From: Taeniopygia guttata
Lineage: Eukaryota > Chordata > Aves > Passeriformes > Estrildidae
NCBI RefSeq assembly: GCF_048771995.1
Contig: NC_133037.1
Location: 2,919,001-2,983,000 of the forward strand
DNA: 64,000 bases
Direction: 5' to 3'
This document shows positions 39,801-51,800 of this stretch, piece after piece. The notes beneath the pieces were generated by a model. The model saw nothing but the letters and a program-made list of their open reading frames with translations. It searched no databases and was not told where the DNA came from. Each line of letters begins with the position of its first letter. Within the stretch, counting starts at the first letter, position 1. The translations under genes were made by a program, and so were the position numbers.

Positions 39801-42800
39801 CCCTTCCCTTCCCTTCCCTTCCCTTCCCTTCCCTTCCCTTCCCTTCCCTTCCCTTCCCTCCATGAAGAAACTGAGTCCCATCTGCTTTACTGCCTCCTGC
39901 TGCTCCCCCAGTCCCCTGAGACTCCTCCCAAATCCCCACAAATAACCGAAATGCAGAGTTAACATTTTCCTAAGGTTTATTTCAACTAAAACTCTTCTAT
40001 TTGAAGCCCACGTCCCCTTTGGTGAGAGGTCTCAAATTGAGTTTGCTGAAATTTGTGTAGGATGTGATTTCATTCTCTGCTGGTGTTGGGCATTCCCTGA
40101 ATATCCACTCCCAATCAAGGAGATGGATTTTAGATTGCTTTTGACTCAACTTTTAATTTGTTGTAAGCAATCAGCGCTGAATTGTCCTGCAAACAGCTTC
40201 CATCTGTGCTTTCACAGAAGAGCAAGCACAGGCAGAATTGGCTTCAGCTTGTGTTGAATAAAGAATTGACACGTTGTAATGCTGAAACAAAGAAAAATAA
40301 TCAAATGTTTTGAAAGGTTCATGTTTTTTTTCCAGGACTAAAATAAACTTCAGAGTCATGTTTTTGCCTTGCTCCCAAATTACTGTTTGCCTATGAATTA
40401 GTGGCCAAAATAGCTGAAAATACCCAAAAAATAGGGTTCTGTCCTTGAAGAAAATGCTGATTGTCCAGAAAAAAAAATATAATTTAAAAATTAAAATATG
40501 ACTGAGGCATTTTTCACCTGGAAAATTTGACTGGAACTGAGTTAAGGCAGTAATTGAGCTGACACAAAGAGAAGATGGTTTTTTAAAGGGACACTGTTTA
40601 GCAAAGGTTTAATATCAAGTTCTCTGTTCAGTGGTGCAGAAAACAAACATTGCAAAAGGAGCCCTAACATGATAGGAAGTTACAGTTTCATTCAGGTTTT
40701 ATTTCTTTTCCCATGATCCAGGAAATAACCACATGCTGTGATCTGAGAGAGAACAATGGGGAAAAAGGACTAAAGATTAAATAAATACTCAGTGAATACC
40801 AAAGAACAGAACTGGGACTTGTAAAATGGAAAATTTAGCCTAGAATGTGCAACCTTTAAATGAAAGTGCTCACAATAACCTGGAGGATGGACTTAATTCA
40901 ACTTTGTCTTTTACACATTTAAACTCCTTAAAAATCTGTCATGACTTGACTTACAAGTTCCATATAAAAACTCCATGAATTCTGTCTAGAAATCAAATTG
41001 GTAATGGCCACAGAAAACACATTTTTCTCTTTTTAGGGCTTTGACACAAATGGTCACAGGGCACTGAGGTTACTGAGGGTTCCAATCCTCACCAGAACCC
41101 AACCAAGCACTCACCCCAGGGAAACAATTCTCCAAACACATTCCACATAGGAAAAACAAGGAGCAGAAATAGAAATTGTTTTCTCTTTCATTTCTCTCTG
41201 TGCACCTCTATGAAGAATCCTGAGAGGGAGAGAAATGTGCTTGCCACAGTCCTGCAGTGCAGCTTTTGAGCAACCTCACATTTTTGGTGGATTTCTTTTC
41301 CCTTTCCAAAGGAAATACTGAACTGCAAGGGAGGAGTGTTGGCACTAATGAATGTTCTGTGTTCTCCAGAGTGCATCAGGGGATTTAATGATCAGGAACA
41401 TCCAGCTGAAGCACAGTGGGAAGTACGTGTGCATGGTGAAGACAGAGGTGGACAGTGTGGCCTCTGCTGCCGACCTCATCGTGCGAGGTACATTCCATCC
41501 CAGCCCCAGCATCATCGTGTTTTCCACCTCTTTTTAAATTACAGGCTATAGAAATAACTGATGATGGAGGTTACAGAACCAATGCATGGTGTGAATGGGG
41601 TGATGAATGGCTGTGAGTTGAATTATTTCATTCTGACCTGCAGCTAGGGAGAATTACAGCTCAGGTTTTGGGTGAAGCCTGATTTTTCCCAGAGAAATGA
41701 GGAGCTGGAGGTTGTAATAGTGACTTCACATCTTTTTTCACTGCCAGTCCTTCAGGTCACTGCCAAGAGGGAACTCGCTGGCAGCTCTGAGGCAGCTGGG
41801 GTTGCTGCCTCTGCAGACTGAGCTGCTGGGGACTCCAGAATCCTTCCTGTGAAACGGGCAATTCTGCCAGAGCCCACGAGAATCTTTGTCCTAGGCTTTA
41901 AAGCCTATAATGCAGGATTAGTCCTTTTCATTCTGAGCTGGAATGCTCACAGTTGAGCCAGAACTGTGGCTTTCTTTGCTGATGCTACAGCTACATTTTT
42001 TGCAAAGTAAAAGCTTTGATCTAGAAAAGCACATAATGTGATCAGCACTTACTCAATATATTTAAAAATATTTCAGATATTTTCTCATTGTTAATGCAGT
42101 GTTACTCATTTCAACCCCCTTTTGCTGGTGCAGGTGAGACAAAGCCCAGAATTTTGGCCAGGAAATGCCCAGAATGAGGATTTTCCAGAAGGCAGCAGGA
42201 AGTTTGTCTGACTGAATTGCTGCTTGGGGTGCTGGTCAGATGTGCTGAAAAATTGTTCAAGTGCCTTGTACAGTAAAGAAGCTAAAAAACTTCCAGACTA
42301 CAGAGATGTGTCTGTAGATTAATGAGGGCATTTTGGAGTAAAGGAAAAGACACTGGAAAGACAGAGGGATGTGCTGAACAAAGGTTCTTGGTAAAAAACC
42401 AAAACCCAGTCATCTGTTCTGCCATTGGGAGTACTTCAGCTTGAAATTATCAGAGTTAAGCTTGGTGAATGTAAAACCATAATTACGAGTGTTCTGATTT
42501 TGGTCTGAATTGTTCTCCTCCTCCCTGAGGAAGGAAAAAACGGGAATCCATCCTGCTGGAAGCGATTCCCAGGGCTTCACCAAACTCTGCCTGGTTTCCC
42601 ATCCCGTTCCAGGCTCTCCTGGGCCCCCCGAGCACGTGAGGGTGGACGAGGTCACGGACACCACTGCCCAGATCTCCTGGCAGGAGGGCACAGACAACCA
42701 CAGCCCCGTGACCACCTACAGCATCCAGGCCAGGACTCCCTTCTCTGTGGGCTGGCAGCGAGCCACCACAGGTGAGCACAGTTCCCACCCCAGGCTCTGT

Positions 42801-45800
42801 GGGAATGGCTCTGGCATCACCTTCCTGAGCTCCCTTTTCCCTTTCTCTCCCCCAGTTCCGGATGTGATCGACGGGAAAACCTTCACAAGCACAGTAGTGG
42901 ATTTAAATCCTTGGGTTGAATATGAATTTCGTGTAGTTGCCACTAACAAAATAGGAGGTGGAGAGCCTAGTTTGCCCTCAGAAAAAGTAAGAACTGAAGA
43001 GGCAGGTTAGTGGGTCCTTCTATTTGTTTTTAATTCAAGAATCTTGAATGTTAACAAGGAAAAGGAGTGTTCGTATCTTTGGCTCTTTGCAAACAAGCTT
43101 GGAATTGCCATTGGATATAAAAATCTGAAACAAGTTTGTTCATTTTTTCCATTTAGCTGTGGGACAGTTTGTGTTGCATTGCTGAACCACAGAAGCGTAA
43201 CATCTAAATCCATTTAAATCCATTTACTGTGGCAAAATCTGCCAGTTCAGGCAGTGCTGCAGAGTCTGAAGGTATTAATGGATGGAAAGAGGTTAATTTT
43301 GACAGGGATTTTTCATTCCTGGTGTTTGATCAGTGAAACCCTTCCATGTGACAAGCATGTGGCCCAGAAGAACCCATCAGTTATAACCCCAGTTCACTTG
43401 GAATGAAGCTGTTCCCCAATTTATCTACATAACATCCCTGGAAGTGTTCAGGGGTGTGGAATTCAGAGCAACATGGTCCACTGGAAGGTGTCCTGGAACA
43501 AGATGATCTTTGGGGTCTGTTCCAACCCAAGCCATTCTCTGAGTTAACTCTAGAAAAATGAAGCTTGTCTCCAGTTTTTGGAAGTTCCTAACCACAGCAG
43601 CAGTGGTGTGATCTGTGAGCTGCTGAGGTTCTTCACAACTCAGAGGAGCCCCAGCCTGGCCCAGGAAAGGATCAGTGGGGCTCTCCAGTACTTCCTACCC
43701 CAAAACCATTCCCCCTGATTGCAGAAGGAGTATGAATTTGGGTTAAATTCAGGGCATGAGGGTGATGTGGTGTGTTCTCCTGTCTCTGCTCTGTGCTGAC
43801 ATCTCTGCATTTCCTCCCACAGTTCCCGAAATTCCCCCGTCTGAGGTCAGCGGGGGAGGCGGCAGCAGGTCTGAGCTGGTCATAACATGGGATGTAAGTT
43901 TGCTGGGGAGGAGTTCTCAGAACTTCCTTTCTTTTCTTTCTGCTCTCTGAATTTCCCTGGCTGCAGCAGCTTCTCCCCTGGGATGTGCACGTGCTCTGGG
44001 CCCTGTGTGATGTGAGCCCTGCACACTGGCCTTCGTTCCTGCACGTGTCCCTGGGCTGGATGGAAATCCCCAGGGAATTCAGTTTGGCTGGGGCTGCTTC
44101 TGTTCTCAGACAAATGTTGATGCTAAAAAGGAGGCAGGAGGGCAGGGCAAGAGGGCTAAGCCAAAGAGTTGGGCTTTGCAGTGCAGGTTTGCAGTTCTTG
44201 CTTTCCCATCATTAAATCTGGATGCACATGCTAACCATTTTCCATTTATATTATGTATCCTTTTTTTAATGATTTAAAGAACTGTTAATAATCTGTTCCT
44301 AGCATTGACTACTCTGTATGGTTACCTAATCATAATGACATCAGAAGAAGGTTTCATCCACTCTATAAAGGTGGTATTGGAGTCTTTAGCAGCTGACCAA
44401 GCAATTATTCATTTTTTATGAACTGTGGATTGATGAAAGAAAAGCTGTATTTACTGAAGAGTATCTTGAAGCAGAATACTTAGTGAAAACCAGAGATTAT
44501 ACCTGCAAGTTGTTCTCTTCTTGAAAGGCAAACCTTAAGCAGGTTGTAGGGAGCACATTTTGCTGTTCTGTACCAGAGTTAATTGGCTGAGGGTTTGATG
44601 CTGAGTGCATCACGTCATCATGTCCCTGAGTTTCTTCCTGCCCAGCCTGCCCCGTGGCCTCACAGCTCCGTGTTGTTCTGTCCCAGCCCGTCCCTGAGGA
44701 GCTGCAGAACGGGGAGGGGTTCGGGTACGTGGTGGCCTTCCGCCCTTCGGGCACCACGACGTGGATCCAGACCGTGGTGACCTCTCCTGACACGCCCAGA
44801 TACGTCTTCAGGAACGAGAGCATCCTGCCCTTCTCGCCCTACGAGGTCAAAGTCGGCGTCTACAACAACAAGGGCGAGGGGCCCTTCAGCGCCGTGGCCA
44901 CCGTGTTCTCAGCTGAGGAAGGTACAGCCTTGGGCTGCCCCAAACCTGCCCCCAGCTCCCCTGGCACCTGGAGAGGCTGCCTGGAGCAGAGAAGGGGCAG
45001 AGCTAAAGGAATAAAGTGGGGATTTATTAAAAGGCCTTTATAGGACGTACCTTGGGTAGTGCAAGAGCCCGGCCAGGCCTACACCCTAGATGGACCCCAC
45101 GATTTCTCACACTTCTATAAGTTCTGGTCCTTTTCCATATTGGGTTCATTGTCCAATTCCAGCCCCAGGAGATGCAGTCCCACCCTCCCAGTTTGCTCCC
45201 CTCCATTCCCTGCTGGTTGCACTTTTTGGGCTGAAGCTGCAGAAGTGCCCTTGGTTCTGGGCTGGAAAAGGATTGTTCAGTGTGCCTGAGCTGGTTCTGT
45301 GCTGGAAAAGGATTGTTCTGTGTGCCTGAGCTGGTTCTGGGCTGGAAAATGATTGTTCTGTGTGCTGAGCTGGTTCTGGGCTGGAAAAGGATTGTTCTGT
45401 GTGCCTGAGCTGGTTCTGGGCTGGAAAAGGATTGTTCTGTGTGCCTGAGCTGGTTCTGGGGCTGGAAAAGGATTGTTCTGTGTGCCTGAGCTGGTTCTGG
45501 GCTAGAAAAGGATTGTTCTGTGTGCCTGAGCTGGTTCTGGGCTGGAAAAGGATTGTTCTGTGTGCCTGAGCTGGTTCTGGGCTGGAAAAGGATTGTTGTG
45601 TGTGCCTGAGCTGGTTCTGGGCTAGAAAAGGATTGTTCTGTGTGCCTGAGCTGTGAGGAGAGCTGCTGGCACTTTATCTGGAGTTCAGAGTCACACCAGT
45701 GCAGTGCAGAACTGGGAAATATGAAAGCTCAAACTGAAGGCATCAGTTCCAGAAGGAAACCCAGCAGCAGCTCGGGGAAGGGAGGTGGGTTGGGATGAGG

Positions 45801-48800
45801 ACAGGTTTCAGGTTTATTCCCGCTGTCACCTCTCCCATGTTATTTATTTCCCAATGCAGAGCCCAGCACAGCCCCCTCGGGAGTGTCTGCCACCAGCCTG
45901 TCCTCCTCAGCCATCCAGGTGTCCTGGACAGCCATCCCCTGGAAGATGAGCAATGGGAGGCTGCTGGGCTATGAGGTGAGTCTGTGGACATACAAATATT
46001 TCAGTTGATCAATCCTATTTATTAAGTAAAATCCATTCCTCTTTGTAAAGGGCCATGGGGCAGAAGGGTCGTGCAGGCTGCAGCACACCCACACAGATTC
46101 ACCCCAAATCTTGCTCCTCCTGCCCCAGCTACAGCCAGGAGAAGGACAATTCTTTCTATCTTTGTTAAAAAAAACCCACAGAATGAAGTTGTGTTTTGCT
46201 TCTTGTGCTGATAGATAGTTACACGTCTGGCATAACTCCAAGCTAACATTTTTTTCAGAATTAGATTTACTTTCAAAGAAACTTCTTTATAAGGTACATT
46301 TTTCTGAGCTTGTTTCCTTCTTAATGAAGTAATGGTTTTCCTCTTGTCATTCTTTAGTTCAAGCAAGATCTAATATTTCAATTGCCTTTTTTACTGCAGT
46401 CACACTGAAAAGAGCAGCAAGCATGAGAAGCAGATGGATAAGAGTTTTTTTGGGGTTTTTTGCACAGTAAACATATTTCTGAAACTTTAATGTATTTCTA
46501 CCTTTTTCAGCTGAAGTGGAAAAAAAATGCACTTAAAAAAGTCGAGCACAACACTGTGGGTGAACAGCCCGTTCCATGCAAGATTTAAATGCTTTGGTTT
46601 TCATCTCCTAGGTTAGGTACTGGAATAAAGGCCAAAAAGAAGAATCTTCAAACAGAGTAAAAGCAGCAGGGAATGAAACATCAATAAAAATTACGGGGTT
46701 GAGGAGCAACTTGGCTTATTACACAGCTGTGCGTGCCTACAACAGCGCTGGAGCAGGGCCCTTCAGTGCCACTGTCAATGCCACCACCAAAAAGCCACGT
46801 GAGTACCCCACCTTGGAGTGGCCAGAGGAATAGATGGAGTGTCTGGGTTTCTGCTAAAGAAGGCAGGAGCCTCACCTGAAATGGGGAAAAAAAAATATAG
46901 ACTCCCTCCCTCTGAATTGTAAAAATCTGAAATTAAGGGGGGCTCTCAGGCAAAAATACGGGAGCAGGAATAACAGTTCTTTATAGGGAAGAAAATAAAA
47001 TATAAAATAAACAATGCAGTGAACCAAAACAACACTGACGGAGTCAGAAGACAGCCTGACACCCTGTTGGTCAGGGTGTTGGTGGCAGTTTAATTGGGAA
47101 TTGTGGCTGCAGTCCTCCAGGAGTGGCAGGTGTGGTTCTGCTGGAGCAGTGATCCTGTAGAACAGGGTGTAGTCTTCCTCTGAAGATGCAGTGGAAGAAG
47201 CAGCTCTTACTCTGGGAAATCCAGTGCAGGAAAAGCCATGCTGCTGTCCCAAAAACTCAGATTATATCCAGGTAGGAATGCTTGGCTCCTCCCTCTGGGC
47301 AGAGCATCTACAATGGGATTTTATAGTTCTTATCAGTCATGAAGTGACATTCAGTAGCTCATTATCAGCTGATGTCTGCCCTGAGAGAGGATTGGCTGTG
47401 GAAGAGATAAGGAAAAACTGCCTAATTAACACAAGATAACTGCCCTACAGATGGCAAATGGAATACATCTTGCCTTTCAGGCATTTAGAGGGTAAAAAAA
47501 AACAGTGGAATTCCTGGGAATCACAGCCTGAGTGACCTAAATTTCCACCAAGCACAGAGCTTCCACATTCTTCTTCAGCAGGGTGGGTAAAACCCAGCCA
47601 TGCCAGGGGAGGCCAAGGAAGATCTGTAATTTCTGCACTGAACCTTTGTTATGCTGCTAATGACTGGAAGAGATTGAAAAGAAAAATCTCTGTTATTTAG
47701 AAGGGGGGAAAAAAGAGACTTGTTGAATTTTTCAGCGTTCTATAACATATTTATAAGTTCTCTAGGGCATGGGTTTTGAAATGCAATGAACCTCATGGAG
47801 TCCATGCAAAACAATCCTTCATGTCCACTGTTTCCCCTTGAACAAATTGCACAAGAGGCCACTCTGCTGCTGCTGCTGCAAAATTAAGCTGGAGAACAGA
47901 GTGTCAAAGGCTGCACTAATTTTTCTACAAGTGGAAATATTTTTGGTGTGCTCCTCCGTGGTAATACAGCTCGGAATCAGGGTCATCAGTCTCGAAGTGT
48001 TTCTGTCAGAGGCACAAGAACATACAATTAAATCTGTCTGAAGGGTCAAATTCCCTGCAATATTCATTAACATCCCCCGAGCAGACAGAGCTGTAGCATT
48101 AATATTATGAAATAAGCTAGTTTATCAGAAATTATTCTATGCAAAAATGAGTGTCAGTCTGTCACTGAGGACTAAACCAACTCAGATTTGCCAGAGTTTT
48201 AATATATTATGTGCACAATTACCATGAACTGGCTGATCTGAAGTGACTCACTGCCTGCAGCCTGGACAGGACATGGGAAAAGGAATTTTTTTCTAATTAA
48301 TCATCTTTGTGGCTGCTCACTGGAGGTGGTGCCAGGCTGGTCAGCTCAGGGATTTTCAGTCCTTTTTTAGTGTCCACCTGTTTTTGGGATGTGTGACTGA
48401 GAGCTGGACAAGCCCCTGATCCCAGTGGTGTGAGCAGGAGCTGGATCAGGCCCTTGGGTAAGATGCTGCTGTTTGGAATAATTAAAAAGGAAAATTAATG
48501 GCATTATGTCCATGGATCTTTCTGGTGAGTTAGGAGAGCAAAAGCATGTAATGTCAGTGTGAAGATTTTGATAAATTAGTTGAATTGCTGAGAGAAATAA
48601 TTCTCCGTGCTACTGCAGTAAAAAAAAAAGTGATTTTTCATTCAAACGTATAATTTTTAATCAATCCCGATTTGTAATTTATTTTGAATATTTGTGATTG
48701 GTGTGGTTTTCACTGTGAAGGGTTTGCATTCTCCCACAGGACCTGCCAGGTACATCTCAGAAACTCTTTCCCATATCAAACACAAATAGTTCAGTTCTAC

Positions 48801-51800
48801 TGGCGGTGGATTTCAAAATTGAAAGTGAGCCTTTGACAATTAAAACACCTTTGCTTTAAAATTTGAAATATGCATATTTACAGCCCAGAATAACAAGTGG
48901 AGGTTTGTACTTGGCATGTAAAATGCCAAGTGGGTAGGGAAGACTTGCCTAAGTTGTAACAATTATTTCATATTTTGAAAGTCTTAAAATAAAACCCAAT
49001 GTTGTGTCCATCAGCTCCTAATTCTGGGAGATGTTCCTGCCTGGGAGCAGCTTTCAGCTCCTGAGCAGCTCAGAAATCCCTGCAGCTCCTTGGACATGTC
49101 CTGACGTGACTTGATGGATCAGGACCTGCCACAAATGAAGTTCTGAGCGCCGATGATTGCTGGAGATTTTGGTGTCTATTTTTATAGATAATTACTCTTC
49201 ATTTTTTTTTTTTCCACTTGTCATCTTAATATTTTGTTGTGGATTTCAGGGATGACTCATTTCCTTTGAAATTCAGATGTAATATCTCAGTGTGAAAACC
49301 ATTCAACATGCTGTAACACTTCATTCTCAGGAGTGAAACAATCTCCTCTTACATTTACAATAAGTGGTTATTATTAGAACATCAGGTTAAATCTTCCTCA
49401 GTACACAGAACATGACAAAGAGTGAAAAAAATAGCTGTGGGTGGTTGGTTGACTTTGAAATAATTTTTTTTAAGTGTCAGGGTTTTTTTTTTTCTGTTTT
49501 TTGAGTATAATCAGGTGGGTTTTCATCTGAGTGCTTATGGAAAGAAGACAGGGAACTTCCTGTGTGAGAGTTGAAAAGAGGAGGGGGGGGGAATAGTTAA
49601 AAACCCATAAGCACATGGATACGAGTGTTCAAAACCACTCTGAGTGCTTAAAACTGGAACCTAGTCTCAAAGCACAGCTCAGTCCACCTAAGCAGCAGTT
49701 GCCTCCACTAGGTGACAGCAGCAGTAAATTGTTTTCCTTAACACATTTAGAAAAGATTTTAATCATTGATTTGTGTCACTGCAGGACCCATTTTCTGGGA
49801 AACCAACCTGAGGTGTTTGAGGAGGTTTGGCAGCTCTAAGGTGCACGAAGGGGCAGAGCCCAAAGCATGCAGCTGCTTTGCAAATAATGGGCTTGGGTTG
49901 CTAATGAACCAGAAATCCCTGCAGATTTCTGTGGCCAAAGCCCACTTTTGGCACAGGCTCACTTCAGAACCACAACTCGAGTTGGAAGAGCCAACAGACA
50001 AAAAAGACCTGCAAATATTTTCCATAACAAACATCTTAAAGTAAATCAACATAGTGGGTAAATTTGAATAATCACTGAGATTAAATTTGTCTAAAAGTCT
50101 ATTGTGAAGAATTTTCTTAATCTTGGCACTGCACTAAACCTAGAAATTACTTGTTACCATCATTAGATTTTGTTCTTAATCACCCATTTAGAGTTTGTAA
50201 TAAAATAGTTTGTACAAAATAGTTTGTGATTAATCACCCATGTCCTAAGGCACATGCTTCTGTCTGGCTGTATTGAATGAAGGACCAGCAACAGATATTT
50301 CAACTTCAGAAACAACATTTGTGTGCCATTCTGGCTTTTTCCTTCCTTGTTTTTCAAATTTAGCCTCTGAACCATAACGTGCACAGAGAGGAGCCTGCAC
50401 TGGGGTTGGTTTTGCATCCCAAGTGCAGTGACAGCCAAATTCCTGAGCTGCTGAATCGGTCACCAATGCCAATTAAATTAAAGTCCTGCTTTTGTCGTGT
50501 GTTTGAAGCCCCCAGCCAACCTCCAGGGAACGTGGTGTGGAACGTCACCGACTCCAGGGTTGTGCTGAGCTGGGAGGAGGTCAGAGCCATGGACAACGAG
50601 TCCGAGGTCACGGGCTACAAGGTCAGTGGGGACAGAGCTGGGAACAGCCCAGAGCTGCCATTTCCTTGTCTGTCCATTGCTCGAGGTCGGGACTGAAGCC
50701 ATTTCAGACAGTATTTCATGTTTGGACTCGGGTGTTTCTTATTCCTTATCTATGTTACAGCCTCACTGCCGTGAGTTCAGCAGCTTTTCCATCAGCAAGG
50801 CACAGAATGGCTAACTAACTCTTGTTACAGGGTCTTTTAAAACTAAACTATCCAGTTAAGAAAGAACACCTAGATTACTTTCCCTTTTAACCCAATAATT
50901 AATCCCTCGAAGCCTGCACTGTGGACTTTTCTGTCCAATCACAAAACATCACCCAAACCCATGGAGAAGGAAGAAGAAGGTGAAGAAGAACAACCTGCCT
51001 CCACCCTAAAATCTCCATCTTGCTTCATATTTATTTCCATATTCTAAAACCCCAAACTCTTAAGTTTTCCACCCTGTGATATTACAGACTTCTAACCAAC
51101 TCCACACCCGTAATCCCAGTGCTATTATTCAATTTTAAAAGACTGTTCCATGACCTCAGGTCAAATGCAGTGTTCTCTTGTAGGTCTGTGCCTTTAAGCA
51201 CAGAAAGTTTCAAATATTCAATATCCAGGATTCCAACACTTGTCTGTTTGCTTGCATAATCCCACCCCTAAAAGATTTCACTGGGGTCTCCTTTTTAAGG
51301 ATTTTAAATAGTAGTCTGAAAGTGTCTCACCATTAAAGTCCCCTAATCCCTTTTCCTGCCCATGCTGGCATTGCTCAGCTCGTGGGATCCCACCCACACT
51401 TGGATCTGAGAACATTTAAACACTTACCACACCCATAACTCTAACATTTAAATGTGTAACACTTACCCAAATGGGTAAAACTTTGAAAGAAACAAAAAAC
51501 ATTTAGACTGATGAATGTAGCTTCCATTGCCGGCCAGGTGTATTTATTACATTTATTATATATTATCACATATGTTAAACTGATATTTTTAAACCTTTTT
51601 CCTCTTACCTGCTGTGGACCATGCTCAGGTCCCTGACAGAAATCACCCAGTGGCACCTGCTCTAAATCTGATCAACACACAAATGTAGAAGTGCTTTAAA
51701 ATGTCATGCAAAGTGTGTGCAAAAGAAGAGCTGAGGATGCTCCTGCTAAGCTCTGTACAGCTGGATCCCACATGATATATTCCTGAATAAAAGATTTAGG

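Larger units (their letters stand above)
39631..41369 (+). other. Intron within Ig6
   Basis: Begins with a long pentanucleotide tract (next entry) and ends with a partial LTR (41083-41248). The middle is AT-rich with nothing recognised. Confidence 0.8.
44922..45859 (+). other. Intron between FNIII-2 and FNIII-3
   Basis: Largely filled by an LTR-like block and a 40-bp minisatellite (next entries). The last 200 bp are unique-looking. Confidence 0.8.

Noticed and set aside
39216-39965. Long open frames on both strands rich in SLPFP or GREGK repeats
   Set aside because: Produced by the (CCCTT)n tract; a 5-bp unit without stops leaves every frame open.
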